DNA of 64,000 nt from contig NC_068971.1 in assembly GCF_016808095.1 (NCBI RefSeq), positions 30,091,631 to 30,155,630 of the forward strand. Reading direction: 5' to 3'. Shown here piece by piece: positions 58,576-64,000 of this stretch (positions within the stretch are counted from its first letter, which is position 1; each line of letters begins with the position of its first letter). The notes under the pieces were generated by a model. That model was not told where the DNA came from. It did no database searches and saw only the letters and a list, made by a program, of their open reading frames with translations. The position numbers were made by a program, and so were the translations under genes. The DNA comes from Vigna angularis (taxonomy: Eukaryota > Streptophyta > Magnoliopsida > Fabales > Fabaceae).

Positions 58576-58683
58576 CTTGAATTGAATCGATTTGCTAATT
58601 TTTGGACTAATGCTTTACTTTGGACTAATGCTTTACATAAATATGTCTTTCTAGTCCCAGGAGGTCCATGTAACAGAATTACG
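58576..58683 (-). pseudogene. PCH2: Single exon of a PCH2/TRIP13-type AAA+ ATPase, damaged
   Basis: Minus-strand 108-bp exon with an acceptor (TTTGCAG) and donor (CAAG/GTACAT). It encodes [10 protein letters not shown], the Walker A region, then [10 protein letters not shown] and KLANRFNSR, typical of the meiotic checkpoint ATPase PCH2 (TRIP13 in animals). Two changes would inactivate it: the P-loop glycine before the lysine is arginine (GTRKT for GTGKT), and an 18-bp tandem duplication repeats the SKALVQ residues. No neighbouring PCH2 exon was found within the window, so it appears to be a fragment copied from an intact gene elsewhere. Assignment rests on one exon. Confidence 0.65.
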
Positions 58684-59792
58684 CTGCAAATATATAAAAT
58701 TCTCTAAAATATTAAGATATGTACATAGTTCAATCATCTAGGTTTACAGTTCAACTTCCCATAATTGCTACAACCAACAATTTTACTTAAATAACATCAA
58801 AATTAAATAATAAAAAAAAGGTTTTTCTTAAATTTTTCCTAAAGGAGAATAGCCTACATGATTATTTAGTGCTAAACTATTCACTTTCAGCAGTCAGAGT
58901 CTAACAAAATATAGGCCCGCCATGTATGACAATAATATATCATATGCAATCCATGTAATAATAGTATTTAGAATATTTTCTCGAAAGCAATGAAAGTTCT
59001 TACATGGTTGTCATATTGTCTTATAGCTTATTGGTAGGAATTGATTCATTCAATAGATTGAAACTGAGGTCACTGGAACATATATATATATATATATATA
59101 TTTGTATTTCTTAATAGTTTAAGCATCTTGGAAGTTTCTTTCTAATTGAAAGTATTATGAACTAGAAACCACAAAAGTTTAGAATCTTAAAACATTACAA
59201 AAACCAGAAGGGTCTAACCTATTTAAAAAGCTTTAAGGATCTCAATAATGTCTATAGAGATTTAAAACATAACATAAGTTCTTTCCTTTAAACATGTTGA
59301 TGGTTAGTTTGAAAAGTTACACCATAGGAGACTATAATCCAAGGTATATTATTTAACAGAGTTATTAATCTTGGAATGCTGTAATTCCAAACATTGTACG
59401 CTGCCTGATAAAATTAAACTAGGGACAAGAGGGTGCAAGTTAATGAACGCACATTTCACAGGGAAATTAATTCATAATGCAAAACAAATTTCAATGTTTA
59501 TACAACCTCCAGTACAAGTACATCAAATTAATAACTAACCTAAAAACATATGATTCCAAATCCTCTAAGTAAAAACCATGATACTCAATAATGGCCATGC
59601 ATCAAAACTCTCTACGAATACTAGTATGAAAAAAATCCTTCAACATCTCTACTCCAAAACGTTCTTGCATAAGATCAGTTTTCGAGATCATGTCACTAAG
59701 ATGGGTAGATTTGCCATCTACTATCTAATATTCGAAATGCCCTTTAACCTGCCTCACATGATTCTTATTCACTTTGTCCAATCCTTCAGGGA
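58684..59792. other. AT-rich intergenic sequence with a short (TA)n run
   Basis: No gene or clear repeat apart from a (TA) run at about 59078-59101. Confidence 0.5.
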
Positions 59793-62700
59793 CACTACAG
59801 GAAAAAGCGTTATTATCGACGGTTATTTACCGAGGGCCTTTAGACCTTCGGAAAAATTTTGTGGACATAATATACCGAAGGCATGTAGGCCTTCGGTAAT
59901 GTCAGTGATAGGTTAAATCAGAAATTTGGGTTTTTTTGCCCTAAATTCTCAAATTTCAGAATTCCTCCTCTCCCCTTCTCTCGTCTCCCCAATTTTAGAG
60001 ATCCCTCTCTCCCCTTCCCTGTCTTTGCCCTAAGTTGAGGTTGGTCACCGTAAGCCATTGTTGTGTTCCTAACGCGGAGGTGGGTTCGTTGGTGGCTAGG
60101 GTTCGTGGCGCTTGCGGTAGGGTGGTGACTCGTGGAAGTTGGCGTTTACGTCAGGGGTGGTGGCGGTCAGTCGATTCAACATTGCGGTTTCACGGTGCAC
60201 GTTTGGTGGTGTGGATGTTGATGGAGGTTCGTTGGTAGGTGGCGCTTTTTCATTCCCTACTCTCTATTCCACCACTGCTCGTCGTGCTCAATTGCCACAA
60301 GAAAAGGTCGTGTTTTTGTATGATGTGATATTAGTCTTCAACTTACTGACTAGTTGTACTAATGTAATGTTGTTGTATCCTGTGTTGAGTGCATAATTGC
60401 TTGTGGTAGATTGTATATTAGATTTGGGTTGTATGTGAGGATGTTGGCTGGTGCATACTTCATCTTGGGTGTGAATGCTTTAGTAGTGAGTAAATGTTAT
60501 TTGATGAGTGTTGCCTGTATGTGATATTACAAAGTGCCTTTGTACCTGTCGTGGTGCCTCATTAACCTATTAAGGGTGTCTCTGTTGTGCATCCTTCCTG
60601 TCTATTCTAGCGGTTATTTATGGGTTAATAGTTAATGTATTTATGGATTAAAGTTGACTGAAATTAACTAGATGCTATCTTGGGCAGTTTATTTGGAGAC
60701 TGGTACAATTTTGATTGGTGACTGATGTTTTTTATTTCCTGTTTCTTAGAGATAAGAAATATAAAAGTGAATATGTGTACTATGTTCTACATGTACAATG
60801 ATGATAGAATGTGGAATGATTGGGTTAAATCGTGTAAAATTGTTGCTGGAGTCATGAAATAGATGTTTTAAATGTGGAAGTGATAAATGCCAAGATTTAA
60901 TCCATGTGTATTGTAATAATGTGCTTGAAAGTGAAGAGAGCATGGTGCTGTGAGCAATATTGCGTTATTGGAATGTTGTCCTGTCACTTTTAAATGCATT
61001 AAATCAATTGATGGATGATAATCAAATGATAAATGTTGTAGTATAGGTAAATAAAACTGAGTTATAGGTAAGTTTGAATAAAGTTGCATGATCGATGTAC
61101 TATGTCTCTTTATATGTATAGTTAATATAAGTTGGCTATGGATGCTTTGGTTGTGTGTGATCGGTGCAATCATAAATGTTGTGAGTACTATAATATGACA
61201 TGAATGGTTAATCTTTGGATTTCATATTAGATGCTACACATCAGTTATTGTGACTGCATGAACTCTGTTGCTGAATAGGATAATGTTGACCATGGAATTT
61301 GAAGGTTATTTCATTTGGAAGTGGCAATGAATTTGGGCAAGATTAATAACCTATTGAAAATTATTCCAGTTGTTGAATGGTAGATACTAGGTTTAGAGGT
61401 ATGTTTGAAAAGTAGTAAGTCGTTGGTGTTAAAAAAAATTTGAATTAGCCTAGATGATGTGGGCCATATGGTGGGATTAATAGGACATTGACAGGGGAGG
61501 GATTTTGGTACATTGGAATTAATAAGGGGTGGGACCCTTTGTGTACTTATGATGATATAGATTTAATGTAATTAATAAAAGGCCTAGGTAAGTACGTAAA
61601 CAAATGAGGTTGATGCCAATGGCTGGATATAGGGGTTAATGGGGTAGCCTTTGAAAGATACATATCTATGTTGGACATGAATAATAAAATAATAAGATAA
61701 CATGATATTGGGGGAGAGAATGAACTTTTAACACGCCCCACAACTGCTACTAATGTTTAATGGAAAGCAACTTTCTTGACATGTAGTTAGTTAACAGATT
61801 ATAGGTTTAGGTCTAATTCCATCTCATTTTTAGCTCCTACCTATGCCTATATGGGGATGAGCACATTGACACCTACCTCTAACTAGTGCATCTACTAGTA
61901 TCCACCTTCACACCGTAAATTTCCATTCCTCTTTTTCACTTTGCAGCTCTTTTAATTCATTTTTTCATCTCTCTTATACCTTCCATATCACTCATCATAG
62001 ACATAACAGTGGAACCAACTGTGCTCCCATGCAACCAAACGTACAACTTTTAATTTCCTCTTCACTGTTTTAAACTTTGTTTTAATCATGTTCTAGCCTT
62101 TAATAACTGATGTAGACACATGCAATACGAATAATTAATGTTGTCTGTACATCCAATGTTATATGAGGTTGCCTCAAGTCCAACGAAATGATTAGTACTC
62201 TATTTGCTAAATTGAAAAGGGAAAAAAGAAAACTGTACACTCTTGTTAACTTTCATATTAACTATAATAAAAATCAAGTTCTTCCATTTGAATAGAAACA
62301 TTAGGTGTATTATGAATCAAAACTCTGTGTGAGTCCATTGGTCCAAGACTTGAAGCAAACACCACAAACCTAAACTGTCATATTACACTGCCTCAGACAG
62401 TTTTCTATATTCATCTAACTTCCAACAACTTTGTTAACTTAGACAAAGACAGGACATAATTAAGCACTTTGGGGATTGTGCTTGATCTTGTGATATAGGA
62501 ATAAGCTGCCAAACTTTACTTAACATTTGTGAATAAAAGTTCTTTTTCCTCACTTCTGACTCCACACACTTCTTGAAACCAAGATCAATGACTTTAATCT
62601 GTGAGCTAGTAAATTTCAGGCATACCTATAAGATACATATGGTTGTATATACTGTTATGTGCAGTGTGGTTTAGTATCACGAGTTCACACATTCTAAGGT

Positions 62701-63456
62701 GTATATTATTATTCTCGGATGAAGAATCTATGCATATATAGAAAGTTTCTCTTTTCTGTATGAATCATCCTGCAGGTGTATTCATAACATTAAATACTAA
62801 CATGATATGAATTATTATAGCCCTCTTATATATGTATTTGTTTATTTCAAACTGCAAATGTTGAACTTAAGATCTACTCTATTTAGTAATGAAGTCCTAG
62901 TGAACAATGTAACTAAGAGTCATATGTGACCTTGGTGTAGCTTTCTGCGTATATAACAACTTTCAAGTGACTGTTTGATGCATATATAGCCTTACGTGAT
63001 GTAGAGAAGCATCATGGTTGACAGAGGGATCTATTTTGGATGTGTCTATATTTCTTCTGTGAGTGAATTTGTGAAACAGTTGATGGGTGTGCCCCCTATC
63101 ACTTCTCCCATTCAATTTTTAGTTTGGACTTTGCTTGCATCAAGCTATGTTATGTAATTCTGGCCTCCATCTTTGTCAAATTACTCTGTCATCCACTCCC
63201 ACACTTATGTACTGTAGTTATATTTTTTTTTTGCTCTTCGGTAATTACCGAAGGCTTTTGGCCTTCGGTAATTACCAAGGGCTTTTGCCCTTCGGTAATT
63301 ACCGAGGGCCAAAAGCCCTCGGTAAATGTTAGCGACAAGAGATTTACCGAGGGCGCTTTGGCCGTCGATAAGCCTTCGGTAATTGCCTTTTACCGACGGC
63401 TTTTGGCTGTTTCCGAGGGCTTCTGGCCTTCGGTAATGCCCTTCTTTTTTGTAGTG
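59793..63456. mobile_element. Non-autonomous CACTA (En/Spm) element, 3664 bp, TSD GGA
   Basis: Ends CACTACAGGAAAAAG and CTTTTTTGTAGTG, flanked by GGA (59790-59792 and 63457-63459), the 3-bp duplication typical of CACTA elements. Subterminal regions (59818-59900 and 63236-63445) hold copies of a palindromic motif around TTACCGAAGGCC / GGCCTTCGGTAA. The interior holds a C/T-rich stretch with short coding-like frames (59940-60260) and then about 3 kb of AT-rich sequence with no transposase-like frame. It would need proteins from a complete relative to move. Confidence 0.9.
63236..63445. repeat. Subterminal palindromic repeats of the CACTA element
   Basis: About seven copies of a unit built on CCGAGGGC...GCCCTCGG with spacing of roughly 25-30 bp, many able to fold as hairpins. 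Only about two copies exist at the left end. Such repeats are the binding sites for the CACTA transposase accessory protein in known elements. Confidence 0.85.
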
Positions 63457-63462
63457 GGACTT

Positions 63463-63570
63463 AGCAAGAAAATATATAATTGTTATTACACTTTTCAAGT
63501 GTATAGATTGATTATTAGCAAGAAAATATATAATTGTTATTACACTTTTCACGTGTATAGATTGATTATT
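63463..63570. repeat. Two tandem 54-bp units beside the CACTA end
   Basis: AGCAAGAAAATATATAATTG and the following sequence occur twice (63463-63516 and 63517-63570) with one difference (AAGTG versus ACGTG). The array starts 4 bp after the target duplication. Confidence 0.88.
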
Positions 63571-63599
63571 GATCAGAAGGTTCTAGAGCATTTAATGTC

Positions 63600-64000
63600 T
63601 GTGAAATGTATCATCTAAGAAAAGTCTGCTAAACACTATAAATGACAAACAACTTTTGAATATAAGCATATAATGTTTTAGACCGTCTCATAATTATATG
63701 TTTAATGTTTTTCTAAACTATGCATTTATAATGAGTTAACAAATGATAAAATGTTTTGAACACACAATATAACTTCACATTTATCAACGTTAAAAATATT
63801 AAATACATATACAGTAAAGTGCTTCCATCCTTGTACACCTTATTCTTGATATTTGTTCAGATCACAAAAGTACAAGGACTTGATCAGAATCGCTACACAT
63901 AAAATAGAGACGTTGAGAGATATGAAGAACATTTTAGGAATGTTTCTCTTGAAGACTTCTACTATGACACACTGTACAAGCTATGTTTTTTTATAAAAGT
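63600..64000. repeat. Second copy of the dispersed repeat (no insertion)
   Basis: Resembles the flanks of the chimera at 35930-36093 and 38287-38450 but lacks any element at the equivalent position (around AAAGTGCTTCC near 63820). It runs off the right edge. Confidence 0.4.

Noticed and set aside
60035..60396. Plus-strand frames with a GC-rich start
   Set aside because: No recognised domain; they overlap each other inside the CACTA element, so I treat them as element interior or captured leader.
63236..63445. Regularly spaced palindromes reminiscent of a CRISPR array
   Set aside because: Spacers are not unique or even in length, the repeats are CACTA subterminal motifs, and the genome is a plant.
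63124..63618. Frames with VITEGFWPS-type repeats
   Set aside because: They translate the palindromic ends of the CACTA element.
1..64000. Integrated pararetrovirus or other viral sequence
   Set aside because: All reverse-transcriptase-related sequence seen belongs to Copia or Gypsy retrotransposons; no movement or coat protein frames were found.

Overview
The window is nuclear DNA from a dicot plant, most likely a phaseoloid legume (bean, cowpea or soybean group). The evidence is its AT-rich introns with GT/AG borders, Copia and Gypsy elements primed by initiator tRNA-Met, legume-type TRIM elements, and three conserved plant genes. I cannot name the species. No bacterial operons, tRNA, rRNA or CRISPR arrays are visible.

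Four host genes can be modelled. (1) A mitochondrial elongation factor G gene on the minus strand, exons 21334 to 2754; its 3' end lies beyond the left edge. (2) A complete seven-exon polygalacturonase gene on the minus strand, 34042 to 28474, predicting 398 residues with all the family's catalytic motifs. (3) A small unrecognised four-exon gene on the plus strand, 40792 to 42805, predicting about 219 residues with a C-terminal membrane anchor. (4) A complete nine-exon NUP62 gene on the minus strand, 53748 to 44734, predicting 774 residues with an FG-repeat N-terminus and a coiled-coil C-terminus. Remnants include a second copy of polygalacturonase exon 2 next to the EF-G gene, and one damaged exon of a PCH2/TRIP13-type AAA+ ATPase at 58576-58683.

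Most of the rest is transposon. From the left: opposed, decayed Gypsy fragments split by a solo LTR (1-2704); a non-autonomous element whose LTR is a fusion of two LTR families (5229-8080); a very young Copia element with identical LTRs (8993-13384); solo and partial LTRs in other EF-G introns; an 8-bp AT array split by a Mutator-like element with a 9-bp target duplication (22480-24660); a deleted Copia element with possible host cargo (24971-27678); a TRIM/Copia chimera (36094-38286); two small TRIMs in NUP62 introns; a second TRIM family (55081-55666); and a 3.7-kb CACTA element without transposase (59793-63456).

The most unusual observations are two independent chimeras that use the same 119-bp TRIM LTR, one carrying a Copia gag-protease and one with the TRIM fused into a longer LTR. 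A third is the duplication of a polygalacturonase intron-exon-intron block whose edge lies about 13 bp upstream of the EF-G start codon, so the EF-G promoter region is now polygalacturonase-derived. All exon borders come from reading frame, splice consensus and family similarity by eye; none was checked by alignment or transcripts.
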